NCBI GenBank assembly: GCA_963725645.1
Contig: CAVRZD010000006.1
Span: 1,922,001 to 1,986,000, forward strand
From: JALYZC01 sp963725645
Lineage (GTDB): Bacteria > Actinomycetota > Thermoleophilia > Solirubrobacterales > Solirubrobacteraceae
Direction of reading: 5' to 3'
DNA length: 64,000 bases
The translations under genes and the position numbers were made by a program. The notes beneath the pieces were generated by a model. That model did no database searches and was not told the DNA's origin. It saw only the letters and a list, made by a program, of their open reading frames with translations. This document shows positions 51,318-60,440 of this stretch, one piece after another (the first letter of the stretch is position 1; each line of letters begins with the position of its first letter).

Positions 51318-52750
51318 CAGCGCGCGGCGGCGATGGTGGCGTGGCCGACGATCGCGTCGCCCGCCATCAGGCAGGCGGTCTGGCCGGGCGCCGCGCCGTC
51401 GACGGGCTCGCCCAGCTCCAGCTCCAGGCGGCCGTGCGCGCCCGCGGGCGGCGCGCCGGCGACGCGCGCCGGCAGTGGGCGCGAGCGGTACCGCAGCTTG
51501 ACCCGGTCCACCGCCGCGCCGTCGCGGTGCAGCGTCGCCGCCCGCACGACCACGCGTTCGGCCCGCAGCTCGGCGCGCGGGCCGACGGTCACGCGGTTGC
51601 CGGCGGGGTCGGTGGCGAGCACGTACAGCGGCTCGGTCGCGGCGACGCCGAGGCCGCGGCGCTGCCCGACCGTGTAGTGCTGGTGGCCGCGGTGGCGCCC
51701 GCGCACCGCGCCGTCGCGATCGACGATCTCCCCCGGGCGGTCGCGCTGCCCGCCATGGCGGGCGAGGAAGCTCGCGCGATCGGTGCCGGCGAGGAAGCAG
51801 AGGTCCTGGGAGTCCGCCTTCGACGCGACCGGCAGCTCGGCCTCGGCCGCCAGGGCGCGCACCTCGGGCTTGGTCAACTCGCCGAGCGGGAAGCGCAGCC
51901 GCGCCAGCGTGGCGGGCGCGGTGGCGGCGAGCATGTAGGTCTGGTCCTTGGCCGCGTCGGCCGCCGCGTGCAGCAGGCCGTCGCGCACACGGGCGTAGTG
52001 GCCGGTGGCCAGGCCGGCGCCCGCCCCGAGGCGCTCGGCCAGCGCCAGCATCGCGTCGAGGCGCACGTGGCCGTTGCAGCGCACGCACGGGTTCGGCGTG
52101 AGGCCGGCCGCGTGGTCGTCGACGAAGGGCTGGACCACGCCGGCCCGGAACTCCTCGCGCAGGTCGAGCGTGACGTGCGGGATGCCCATGCCGTGGGCGA
52201 GCGCGCGCGCACCACGCACCGCCTGGGCCGAGCAGCACGAGCGCTCGCCGTCGTTCGCGGGGTCGGCCCACAGCTCCAACGTGACCGCGACCACGTCGCC
52301 GCCGCCGCGGGCCTCGAGCAGCGCGGCGACCGCGCTGTCGACCCCGCCGCTCATGGCCACGAGCACGCGGCCGGAGGCAGGCGCAATGCGGGCGTCCGCC
52401 CGCGCGGCGGCGCCGAGCGCGCGCGCCAGCGCGTCGGCCGCCAGCTCGGCGGCGTGGCGCTTGCCCGGGCTCAGGCCGCCGAGCTCAGTCGCGATCTCCT
52501 CGGGGCCGATGCGCGCCGCCCCGAGCAGCGGGCGCCCGCGCACGAGCGAGACCGCGGCGCTCCCGGCCGCCAGCGTCGCGCCGCAGCCGGCGGCGTCGAA
52601 GCCGGCGTCGGCCACGCGGTCGCCCTCGACGGTCACCGAAACGCGCACGAGGTCGCCGCAGGCCGCGCCGCCGGCGGCGCCAGTCGCGGCGCCGGGCGGT
52701 GTGTGCCCGCGCGCGAGCGGCGCGCTCAGATGCTGAGCAAGTCCGGCCAC
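51317..52750 (-). CDS. mnmA: tRNA 2-thiouridine synthase MnmA with N-terminal IscU-like domain
   Basis: A 477-residue protein. Residues from about 130 are MnmA: PP-loop SGGVDSA at 134-140, NPCVRCNGHVRLDAM with Cys222, GHYARV, KDQTYMLA and SKADSQDLCFL with Cys318, the second catalytic Cys. MnmA makes s2U34 in tRNAs for Glu, Gln and Lys. The extra N-terminal 110 residues look like the IscU/NifU scaffold: ACGDLVRVSVTVEGDRVADAGFDAAGCGATLAAGSA with Cys31 and Cys56, but the third scaffold Cys is a His (GKRHAAELAADAL, His99). GTG start. The scaffold may feed sulfur directly to MnmA. Confidence 0.88.
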   Translation of the reverse strand: MAGLAQHLSAPLARGHTPPGAATGAAGGAACGDLVRVSVTVEGDRVADAGFDAAGCGATLAAGSAAVSLVRGRPLLGAARIGPEEIATELGGLSPGKRHAAELAADALARALGAAARADARIAPASGRVLVAMSGGVDSAVAALLEARGGGDVVAVTLELWADPANDGERSCCSAQAVRGARALAHGMGIPHVTLDLREEFRAGVVQPFVDDHAAGLTPNPCVRCNGHVRLDAMLALAERLGAGAGLATGHYARVRDGLLHAAADAAKDQTYMLAATAPATLARLRFPLGELTKPEVRALAAEAELPVASKADSQDLCFLAGTDRASFLARHGGQRDRPGEIVDRDGAVRGRHRGHQHYTVGQRRGLGVAATEPLYVLATDPAGNRVTVGPRAELRAERVVVRAATLHRDGAAVDRVKLRYRSRPLPARVAGAPPAGAHGRLELELGEPVDGAAPGQTACLMAGDAIVGHATIAAAR

Positions 52751-52772
52751 ACGGCGAGTGTAACCCGGGTTC

Positions 52773-54024
52773 TCATCGCGGCCGCGAGGCGCGGAGGGCG
52801 TACCAGGCGGGCTTCGGCGCGCCGTTTGCGCGCAGGACCCCCCACGCCGCCATGCGAGGGTCGCGACCGGGAGAATCGCGGAACTCGTAGCCGATGATCG
52901 CGTCGACGTAGCTGCGCCAGCGCGTGCGGCGGAGGTGAAAGAGCGCCCGGAGGTAGGCCGCCTGGCTGGTCTCGCTCACGCAGTCCTCGTTGTGCGGCGC
53001 AGGTCGACCAGCCCACCTCGGTGATCCAGATGTGCTTGGCGCCGTCCCCGTGTGCCACGAGCGCCGCGCGCATGTCCTCGATCCGTCGCGCCTGGTAACG
53101 ATGGTCCAACGGGGTCGGCCCCCACGCGAGCGGGGAGCCGCTCGTGTAGGGATGCGCCGCGAAACCGTCGAAGTAGCGTCCTAGGTCAGGTACGGCCGCG
53201 TACATGCCGCCGATCCAGTCGTACGAACCGGGCTGTCCAGGCACGAAGTACGTCGTCTCGGCCTCGAGCAGGAATCGCGCGCGCCGATTGGCCGCCCGAG
53301 CCACCGGTGTCGTGGCGGCCACAAGGCGCGCGTAGGCGGCGGGATCGGGCGTATGCCCGGCCGAGGTCGCGTAGTACGGCTCGTTCAGCAGCTCGAACCA
53401 CGTCGCCGGGCGCTGCGGGAGCGATCGATGGCGCCGCCAGAAGGTTCCACCCGGCCCGTAGCGGGCGACCGCGCGCGCCGTGAACCGCGCGTAGGCGGGC
53501 GCGTTCTTCGGCAGCAGCGGGCCTCCGGCCCACCCCGGCGGGTCGTCGAGGATCGGCAGGACGGTGATCCCATACCGCGCCGCTGCGCCGACCACGTTGT
53601 CCTGATGACGCCAATCGAACGTCCCGCGACGGCGCTCGACGAGGTTCCAGTTGAAGTCCTCGCGCGCGTACGTAACGCCGCTGTTCGCGGCACGCTCCGC
53701 CGCCAGGCACATGTCGCGAGGGGACTTGCCGCGGAGCACCAGGTGCTCGCCGAGAACCCACCGCCGCGGCGCGTGGGGGGCGCGCGGAGCCGCGTGCCGT
53801 ACGCCGCGCCGGACCCGACACGAGGGCAGGGCGGCGGCGGCCGGGGGCGATGTCGGGGTCGGCGCCCGGGTTGGAGGAGACGGCGCCGGCGTGGTGTGGG
53901 CGGGAGGCGGCTGCGATGGGTCACACCCGAACACGCAGATCGGCTGCTGCCCCGGCAGGACTGGGGGGAGCACGACTGGGGCGGCGAGCAGTGCACCGGC
54001 GTAGGCGGCCAGACGAACACGCAT
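52773..54024 (-). CDS. Exported glycoside hydrolase of clan A type, with one frame break
   Basis: A protein of about 415 residues if repaired. A signal anchor (VRLAAYAGALLAAPVVLPPVLPG) is followed by a Pro/Thr-rich linker and a TIM-barrel glycosidase domain with YAREDFNWNLVERRRGTFDW, WFELLNEPYYA (acid/base Glu) and IWITEVGWST (nucleophile Glu), the clan GH-A signature. The frame breaks near 52997, after which ETSQAAYLRALFHLRRTRWRSYVDAIIGYEFRDSP continues. One extra base explains it. Substrate is unknown; family could be GH39 or GH5-like. Confidence 0.78.
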
Positions 54025-54119
54025 GCGCGCTCTTCCATGATCACGGTGCCGAGCCACGAGCGCCCCCGATGATAGGCGGGCGAACATCCGCCTGCGCAGG
54101 GTCCCGCCCGGGAGGTCGG

Positions 54120-55001
54120 CTACCGACCGGCGAGGGCCTCGTCGACCGACTGGCCGATCTCGGCCCGGTCCGTGAAGCCGACCAGCGTGCGTGCCTTGCG
54201 GCTGTGGTCCACGACCAGGATGGTCGGGGACTGGAGCACCTGGATCCCGCGGATCGAGGCGCTGAAGAGCGAGACCTGCCGGATCGGCGCCGCCACGATC
54301 AGGGCCCTCCCGCCGTGCGACGAAACGTGGGCGAGCTCGTCGCGAACGCGTCGGTCGTCTGATGCCCGCTGGTTCCAGAACAGGAGCACGACCACCTTGC
54401 CGCTGGCCATCGCGGCGCGGACGGCGGCCGGCGAGGAGGTCGCCTTCGGCGTGGTCGCGGCGCGGGCCGCGGGCGCGGCGGCACGCCCGGCGCTGCGGGC
54501 GGTATCGCTCGCCACGGTGACGCGCGCGCTCGGCACGCCGCCGAACCTGCCGCCGACGGCCTGGACGACGCTGACCGCCATCATCCCCGCGGCCACCGCG
54601 ACGGAGCTCGCCGCGGCGTTGTTGACGGGGAACCCGAAGCCGTCGCGGCCCGGCGCACCGGTGGGCGTCGCGTTACGCCGGGCGGTTGAGCTCGCGGAGG
54701 CGGACGCGGCGGGCGCCGCCGAAGTCGAGGTGCCGCCGCCGCCGGTGGCCTGCTGGACGCGCTGGTTGGCGGCGTCGGACTGGCCGGCGGCGCCGCGCGC
54801 CTTGGTGACGGCCTTGCCGAGGCCGCCGGGAATCGAGCTGCCGGGACCCTGCGCGGGCGACGTCGAGGCCTGCGCCGCGGGCTTGGCGGACGTGGAGGAT
54901 CCGCCCCCGTCGGTCTTCGGGCGCAGCGCGAGCATGTAGACCGCGCCGAACAGGAGCACGGCGACGAGCAGGATCTGCAGAGGGCGGGACACCTGGTCCA
55001 T
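54120..55001 (-). CDS. Membrane-anchored thioredoxin-like protein without redox cysteines
   Basis: A 293-residue protein with one N-terminal membrane helix (ILLVAVLLFGAVYMLAL), a long Ala/Ser/Gly/Thr-rich linker containing basic residues, and a C-terminal domain reading VRAAMASGKVVVLLFWNQRASDDRRVRDELAHVSSHGGRALIVAAPIRQVSLFSASIRGIQVLQSPTILVVDHSRKARTLVGFTDRAEIGQ. The order of strands, the cis-Pro (QSPTIL) and length fit a thioredoxin fold; the CxxC site is replaced by NQRASD. It is likely a binding or scaffolding domain. Follows aspS on the same strand. Confidence 0.7.
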   Translation of the reverse strand: MDQVSRPLQILLVAVLLFGAVYMLALRPKTDGGGSSTSAKPAAQASTSPAQGPGSSIPGGLGKAVTKARGAAGQSDAANQRVQQATGGGGTSTSAAPAASASASSTARRNATPTGAPGRDGFGFPVNNAAASSVAVAAGMMAVSVVQAVGGRFGGVPSARVTVASDTARSAGRAAAPAARAATTPKATSSPAAVRAAMASGKVVVLLFWNQRASDDRRVRDELAHVSSHGGRALIVAAPIRQVSLFSASIRGIQVLQSPTILVVDHSRKARTLVGFTDRAEIGQSVDEALAGR

Positions 55002-55068
55002 CCCCCCCTTATTCGGCAGGATCGCGGGAGAGTCTTAGAGGTTGGCGCAAAACTCCGCGCGTGTGCCT

Positions 55069-56869
55069 TTACCCTCCTGGCCGCTTCTCGTCGCCCTGCA
55101 CACGCAGCCCCAGCTCACGCAGCTGCCGTGCGTCGACCGGCGCGGGGGCCCCGGTCAGCGGGTCGGCGCCCGTTGCCGTCTTGGGAAACGTGATGACCTC
55201 GCGGATGTTGACCTCGCGCAGCGTGCCCAGGCCGGCCAGCAGCGCGACGATGCGATCGAACCCCATCGCGATGCCGCCGTGCGGGGGCGCGCCGTAGCGC
55301 AGGGCGTCGAGCAGGAAGCCGAAGCGCGCCTGGGCCTCCTCGGCCCCGATCCCGATCATCGCGAGCACGCGGCGCTGGACCTCGGGGTCGTGGATGCGGA
55401 CCGAGCCGCCGCCGATCTCGAAGCCGTCGAGCACCAGGTCGTACGCGCGCGAGCGCAGCGCGCCGGGGTCGTCGAGGTCACCGGCCGGCGCGGTGAAGGG
55501 ATGGTGCAGCGGGTCCCAGCGCTCCTCGCCGGCGTTCCACGCGAACATCGGGAAGTCCACGACCCACAGGAGGTCGTGGGCGCCCGGCGCGACGAGCTCG
55601 AGCCGCTCGGCCAGCTCGAGCCGCAGCACGCCGAGGACGCGCGCGGCGACGGCGGCATCGTCGGCCACCGCGAGCAGCAGGTCCCCGGCGGACGCGCCGA
55701 GGCGCTCGTCCAGCGCGGCGACCTCCGCATCGGAGAGGAACTTCGCGATCGGCGAGCGCCAGCCACCCCCCTCCTCGACGTAGGCCCAGACCAGGCCCTT
55801 GGCGCCGAGGCCCTTGGCCTGCTCGGTCAACTCGTCGAGCGCGGAGCGCGGCAGCTCGTGGGCGCCGGCATTGATCGCGCGCACGACGCCGCCGGCCCCG
55901 AGCGCCTTGGCGAACACCTGGAACTCGGAACCCGCGACGGCGTCGGAGACGTCCTCGATCTCGAGGCCGAAGCGCCGATTGGGCCGGTCGAGCCCGTAGC
56001 GCGCGACCGCCTCGTCGTAGGGCACCCGCGGCCACGGCGCGCGGCGGCGCGTCGAAGCCGGTCGCCTCGAACACCGCGGTCATGACGGTCTCCATCACCG
56101 CGATGACGTCGTCCTCCTCGACGAACGACATCTCGAGGTCGAGCTGCGTGAACTCGGGCTGGCGGTCGGCGCGCGGGTCCTCGTCGCGGAAGGCGCGCGC
56201 GAGCTGGTAGTAGCGCTCGAAGCCGGCCACCATCAGCAGCTGCTTGAACAGCTGCGGCGACTGCGGCAGCGCGTAGAAGCTTCCGCGGTTGACGCGCGAG
56301 GGCACGAGGTAGTCGCGCGCGCCCTCCGGCGTGGATCGCGTGAGGATCGGCGTCTCGATCTCCACGAAGTCCAGCTCGTCGAGTTTGCGGCGCATGACCT
56401 GGGCGACCCGGTCGCGCAGCAGCAGGCGGTCCCGGGGCTGCGCACGCCGAAGGTCAAGCGCTCGGTGGCGGAGGCGGGTGAGCTCGTCCACCGGGCCCTC
56501 GTCGTCGACCGGGAACGGCGGCGTGTCCGCGTCGCCGAGCAGCTCGAAGCCGGCCACCGCGAGCTCGACCTCGCCGGTCGGCAGGTCCGGGTTGACGTTG
56601 CCGGGCTCGCGGCGCGCCACCGTCCCGGCGGCGGTGATCACGTCCTCGGCGCGGAGGTCGTGGGCGCGCGCGTGCGCCTCGGGGGCGGTCTCGGGGTGGA
56701 GGACGAGCTGCAGCAGGCCGGAGCGGTCGCGCAGGTCGATGAAGATCAGCCCGCCGTGGTCGCGGCGGCGGTGGACCCATCCGGCGACGCGGATCTCGTC
56801 CCCCGCGCGGGCGGCGTCGACCGTCCCGGACCAGGTGTCCCGGTAGGCGTTGGCCTGCGGCGGCTTCAT
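55069..56869 (-). CDS. aspS: Aspartyl-tRNA synthetase, interrupted by one frame break
   Basis: A class II synthetase of bacterial size once repaired (about 600 residues). The N-terminal anticodon-binding OB domain is DEIRVAGWVHRRRDHGGLIFIDLRDRSGLLQLV. Motif 2 is ARAFRDEDPRADRQPEFTQLDLEMSF; motif 3 is HGGIAMGFDRIVALLAG. A GAD domain insert is present. The frame breaks near 56037: removing one G restores DAPPRPWPRVPYDEAVARYG. The gene should be essential, so a sequence error is the likelier cause. The ATG overlaps the hisS stop as ATGA. Confidence 0.9.
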
Positions 56870-58140
56870 TCGGGCCCCCGGCCGCGGAGGACCTCGCGCA
56901 GCACCGCCGCCGGCTCGACGTCGCGCTGCGCGCCCGACTCCATGTCCTTCAGCGCGGCGCCGTCCGCGGACAGGATGGCGACGAAGCGCGCGCCCACCCG
57001 GTCGGCCTGCTTGAGCTGGCCCTTGAGCGAGCGTCCCGCGAGCTCCATCTGCGCGCCGAGGCCGGCGCGGCGCGCCTCGACGGCCAGCCCGAATGCGGCC
57101 GCGCGCTGGCCGCCGTCCGCGAACGCGAGGAAGAGGTCGACGGGCGGCGCCGGGGTGGGCGGGCCGGACACGGCGCCGGCCGCGTCGTCGGAGGCGAGCA
57201 GGATCCGCTCGATCCCGGCGGCCCAGCCGCAGCCGGGCGTGGGCGGACCGCCGAGCGCCTCGACGAGCCCGTCGTAACGGCCGCCACCGCCAACCCCGGA
57301 CTGCGCGCCGAGCGCGGCGCTCTCGAACTCGAACACGGTGCGCGTGTAGTAGTCGAGGCCGCGCACGAGCGTGGGATCGACCTCGTAGGGCACGTCCGCC
57401 CCGTCGAGCAGCGCGCGCACCTCCGCGAAGTGCTCGGCGTCGTCGCCGTCGAGGCGATCGAGCAGGCGCGGCGCGCCGGCCATGACCTCCCGCGTCCCCG
57501 GGTGGTCCGCGTCGAACGCCCGCAGCGGGTTGAGGTCGATGCGCTCGCGCACCTCCTTCGAGAGGTGATCCTCGTGCTCGCGCAGGTACGCCTGCAGCTC
57601 AGCGCGATGGGCGGCCCGCGCCTCGGGCGAGCCGAGCGAGGAGATCCGCAGGCGCACGTCGCGCGCGCCGACCGCGTCGAGCAGCTCGGCGAGGAGCAGG
57701 ACCGTCTCGGCGTCGACCGCCGGGTCGTCGGAGCCCATCGCCTCGACCCCGACCTGCCAGAACTGCCGGAAGCGGCCGGCCTGCGGCGCCTCGTGACGGT
57801 AGAAGCTCGACAGGTACCACAGGCGCACCGGTTGGGGGAGCTTGTGCATGCCGTGCTCGATGTAGGCGCGGCAGATCGGCGCGGTGCCCTCCGGCCGCAG
57901 CGTGAGCGAGCGCCCACCGCCGTCGTCGAACGTGTACATCTCCTTCTGCACGACGTCGGTGCTCTCCCCCACGCCGCGCGCGAACAGCTCGGTCGCCTCG
58001 AAGGTCGGCGTCTCGATCCGCCCGTACCCGGCGGCCTCGAAGATGCGGCGTGCCTCGCGCTCGACGGCGGCGCGCGCGGCCGCCTGTTCGGGCAGCACGT
58101 CGAACGTGCCCCGCGGCGCCTGGAGCTTCTCCGGGCTCAC
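56866..58140 (-). CDS. hisS: Histidyl-tRNA synthetase
   Basis: A 424-residue class II synthetase starting at GTG. It begins SPEKLQAPRGTFDVLPEQAAARAAVE, with motif 1 region GRIETPTFEATELFARGVGESTDVVQKEMYTFDDGGGRSLTLRPEGTAPICRAYIEHG, motif 2 YRHEAPQAGRFRQFWQVGVEAMG, the HisA motif LVRGLDYYTRTVFEFES and motif 3 AAGIERIL. Full length, directly upstream of aspS. Confidence 0.96.
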   Translation of the reverse strand: MSPEKLQAPRGTFDVLPEQAAARAAVEREARRIFEAAGYGRIETPTFEATELFARGVGESTDVVQKEMYTFDDGGGRSLTLRPEGTAPICRAYIEHGMHKLPQPVRLWYLSSFYRHEAPQAGRFRQFWQVGVEAMGSDDPAVDAETVLLLAELLDAVGARDVRLRISSLGSPEARAAHRAELQAYLREHEDHLSKEVRERIDLNPLRAFDADHPGTREVMAGAPRLLDRLDGDDAEHFAEVRALLDGADVPYEVDPTLVRGLDYYTRTVFEFESAALGAQSGVGGGGRYDGLVEALGGPPTPGCGWAAGIERILLASDDAAGAVSGPPTPAPPVDLFLAFADGGQRAAAFGLAVEARRAGLGAQMELAGRSLKGQLKQADRVGARFVAILSADGAALKDMESGAQRDVEPAAVLREVLRGRGPE

Positions 58141-58221
58141 CGCTGGGAGGCGGCCGTCGGTTCCGTGGCCGGACGTGCGCGGGGGCGCGCAAGACCGAGC
58201 TGGTCAAGGACGCAGGGCGAA

Positions 58222-58242
58222 GCCAATGCTGGCGGCATTGGC
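58222..58242 (-). terminator. Hairpin, probable terminator after MBL hydrolase
   Basis: A perfect eight-base-pair GCCAATGC stem with a five-base loop in the gap between the MBL-fold gene and hisS on the minus strand. No U-run follows. Confidence 0.45.
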
Positions 58243-58279
58243 GAGTCCGAGGACGCAGATCCAGCGAAGGTATTGCGCG

Positions 58280-58945
58280 TCATCCGCGCGCGTGCGGTCG
58301 CGGAACCGGCGGCCTCATTTCCAGCAGGAACGGGTTCGTCGCCGACTCGCGGCCGAGCGTGGTGATCCCCATGTGGCCGGGATAGACCGTCGTCTCCGGC
58401 GGAAAGCGGTCCACCAGGCTCGCGATCGACTCGAACAGCCGCGGCGCGTCGCCGCCGGGCAGGTCGGTGCGCCCGATCGAGCCCTCGAACAGGACGTCGC
58501 CGGAGAACAGAGCCCGCTCGACGGGGATCGAGTAGGTCACGTGGCCGGGGCTGTGGCCGGGGGTGAAGAGAACGTCGATGTCGAAGCCGGCGAGCTGGAG
58601 GCGCTCGCCCCCGGCGACGGTCTCGTCGGCGTCGTAGGACTCGTACGGCCCGAACCCGGGCCACGGGACGAAGCTCATGATGTCCGCGAGCACCGGCACC
58701 TCGAGCCGCGGGCAGTACACCGGGGCGCCGGTCGCGCGCGCGACGGGCGCGACCGCGCCGACGTGGTCGAAGTGCGTGTGGGTCAGGAGGATCGCCTGGA
58801 CGTCGAGGCCGAGCTCTTCGATCGCCTTCAGCAGCCGGTCCTCCTCCTCGCCGGGGTCGACGACGATCGCCTGCGAGGAGCCGTCCGAGCTGGCGAAGTA
58901 GCAGTTCTCGGCGACCATCCCGACGGTGAAGCTGCGGACGTCCAT
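58280..58945 (-). CDS. Metallo-beta-lactamase fold hydrolase (glyoxalase II-like)
   Basis: A 221-residue MBL-fold hydrolase. Metal ligands are in THTHFDHVG (HxHxDH), TPGHSPGHVTYS, FSGDVLFEGSIGRTDLPGG and VYPGHMGITTLG. The pattern matches the hydroxyacylglutathione hydrolase-like family that hydrolyses thioesters. Its ATG overlaps the preceding gene's stop by one base. Physiological substrate unknown; a mycothiol or CoA thioester would be reasonable. Confidence 0.88.
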   Translation of the reverse strand: MDVRSFTVGMVAENCYFASSDGSSQAIVVDPGEEEDRLLKAIEELGLDVQAILLTHTHFDHVGAVAPVARATGAPVYCPRLEVPVLADIMSFVPWPGFGPYESYDADETVAGGERLQLAGFDIDVLFTPGHSPGHVTYSIPVERALFSGDVLFEGSIGRTDLPGGDAPRLFESIASLVDRFPPETTVYPGHMGITTLGRESATNPFLLEMRPPVPRPHARG

Positions 58946-59334
58946 CAGCTTGCCTTCTTCTCGTTGCCCTTCTGCTTCTCCAGGGCCTTCTTGCGCTGGC
59001 GGCGGCGGTACATGAAGAGGTCGGTGTAGTAGCCCATCGGGAGGTAGACCAGGACCATGAACGCGGCCAGGCTGATGGCCGCTCCCGGCTTCTGCTTGAA
59101 CAGGACCAGCACCGCGACGAGGAACACCGCGGCGGCGATCAGCGCGCGCTGGCCGGCGCTCTTCCAGGTCGGCGGGCGATCGAGCCGCTCGAGGCGCTTC
59201 TGGCGCGACTGCTCGGACTTGCTCGCGCCGCGCTCCTTCGGCTCGGGCTTGCGGCCCGTGCGGCCGCGCGACTGGATCGTGCCGGCGGCGGTGCCGCGGT
59301 GCTTGGAGCGTCGCTTGCGCTTGGTCTGGGCCAT
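58945..59334 (-). CDS. Basic membrane protein of unknown function
   Basis: A 129-residue protein. The first 60 residues are strongly basic and probably disordered (KRKRRSKHRGTAAGTIQSRGRTGRKPEPKERGASKSE), followed by two membrane helices (RALIAAAVFLVAVLVLFKQ; ISLAAFMVLVYLPMGYYTDLFMY) and a basic tail (RRRQRKKALEKQKGNEKK). I recognise no domain, but the small membrane protein next to an MBL hydrolase recurs in actinobacteria. Coupled to the MBL gene by a one-base overlap. Confidence 0.75.
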   Translation of the reverse strand: MAQTKRKRRSKHRGTAAGTIQSRGRTGRKPEPKERGASKSEQSRQKRLERLDRPPTWKSAGQRALIAAAVFLVAVLVLFKQKPGAAISLAAFMVLVYLPMGYYTDLFMYRRRQRKKALEKQKGNEKKAS

Positions 59335-59429
59335 GTCCGGTTTACAAGCCTAGTGGTCGGCCCCGAAACGTTGCGCGCGAAATGGCGCGGCGCAGGCGCC
59401 GACAGGCAAGGACGCAGGGAGGCTGCAAT

Positions 59430-59461
59430 GGCAGCGCCTGTGAGTATCCGGTTGGCTCAGG
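59430..59461. repeat. Left terminal inverted repeat of IS1595 element
   Basis: Shares the core CTGTG(A)GTATCCGGTT and TCAGG with the right end in inverted orientation; overlaps the last codons of the transposase. Confidence 0.7.
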
Positions 59462-60386
59462 CTGCGGCGTCATCAGCGGTGATCTCGCGGTAGGTGGTGG
59501 GCTGGCGCAGTGCCCCGAGCCCGAGCAGTGTTTGGAAGGCCGCCATTGGCGTGCGTCGGCGGTTGTGGCGGAAAACGAACTCGTCGAGGTAGACCTGCAG
59601 GTGCTTGGCTGAGGCGCTTCGGTGGGTGCCGTGGAGCCAGGTTTTGAGGTTGGAGAGAGCGCGGTCGGCGCGCGGGAGGATCACCTGCCGTTCCTCGGTG
59701 CGCCAGAGCTGGGCGATGGGCCGGTGGTCGTAGCCCAGGCCAGCGAGTGGGCGATAGCCGCGCCAGCCATCGGTGTGGACGATGCTCGCCGGCTCGATGT
59801 TCGCCGAGACGAACCCGCCGAGCGATGCGCCCGAGGCGCCAGGGAGCGCGGCGAGCCGCAGCCGTCCAGAGCCTCGGCCCCGCACCTCAACCACAACCGC
59901 CACGAGCTGCTTTCCGATGCGGTCTCGGCTGCCTCTGCGCCTGGGATCGACGCCGCCCACGAAGCCTTCGTCGACCTCGACCTCGTCCCGCAGCGGGGTG
60001 CGCTCGGGTGCGACCATCGCCCGGCGCAGCTTCTGCAGCATGAGCCAGGCGGTCTCATAGCGGGTGAGCCCGAGCTGGCGCTGCAGCTGCTTGGCCGAGA
60101 TCCCGGGGATGTGAGTCGCGACCAGGTAGGCGGCCCAGAACCACAGCCGCAGCGGGGTGCGGGTGCCGTGCATCACCGTCCCCGCCGTGACCGAAGCCTG
60201 GTGATGGCAGCCGGCGCACTCCCACAGGTGGCGCCGCTCCAGTACCCAGGCGCGATCGCCGCCGCAAGCCGGGCAGCGGTAACCCACCGGCCAGCGGGAG
60301 GCCGCCAGGTACTCAAGACAGGCCGCCTCATCGCCAAAACGCTCCTGGAACTCCACAATCGTGCGCGGGAAGTCTGGCCGCCCCAT
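59457..60386 (-). CDS. IS1595-family (ISXO2-like) transposase
   Basis: A 309-residue transposase. An N-terminal zinc ribbon has CPACGGDRAW and ECAGCHHQ; the ISXO2-like DDE domain follows with EVDEGFVGGV (first Asp), IVHTDGWRGYRPL (second Asp) and the NLKTWLHGTHRSASAKHLQVYLDEFVFRHNRR motif that gives the third catalytic residue region (DEFVFRHNRR). Length and order are normal for the family. Frame intact. Confidence 0.93.
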   Translation of the reverse strand: MGRPDFPRTIVEFQERFGDEAACLEYLAASRWPVGYRCPACGGDRAWVLERRHLWECAGCHHQASVTAGTVMHGTRTPLRLWFWAAYLVATHIPGISAKQLQRQLGLTRYETAWLMLQKLRRAMVAPERTPLRDEVEVDEGFVGGVDPRRRGSRDRIGKQLVAVVVEVRGRGSGRLRLAALPGASGASLGGFVSANIEPASIVHTDGWRGYRPLAGLGYDHRPIAQLWRTEERQVILPRADRALSNLKTWLHGTHRSASAKHLQVYLDEFVFRHNRRRTPMAAFQTLLGLGALRQPTTYREITADDAAA

Positions 60387-60407
60387 GAGACGACCTTAGG
60401 CTCAGCA

Positions 60408-60439
60408 CCTGACGGAACCGGATACCCACAGACGGCGCC
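60408..60439. repeat. Right terminal inverted repeat of IS1595 element
   Basis: Inverse counterpart of the left end, with CTGTG(G)GTATCCGGTT on the minus strand, 21 bases upstream of the transposase ATG. Confidence 0.7.
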
Positions 60440-60440
60440 A

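Larger units (their letters stand above)
59430..60439 (-). mobile_element. IS1595-family insertion sequence with terminal inverted repeats
   Basis: The transposase gene is bracketed by imperfect inverted repeats of about 30 bases sharing CTGTG-GTATCCGGTT and TCAGG, at 59430-59461 and 60408-60439. The right end abuts the stop codon of the formiminotransferase gene. I found no clear target-site duplication. The transposase frame is intact, so the element may still be active. Confidence 0.8.
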
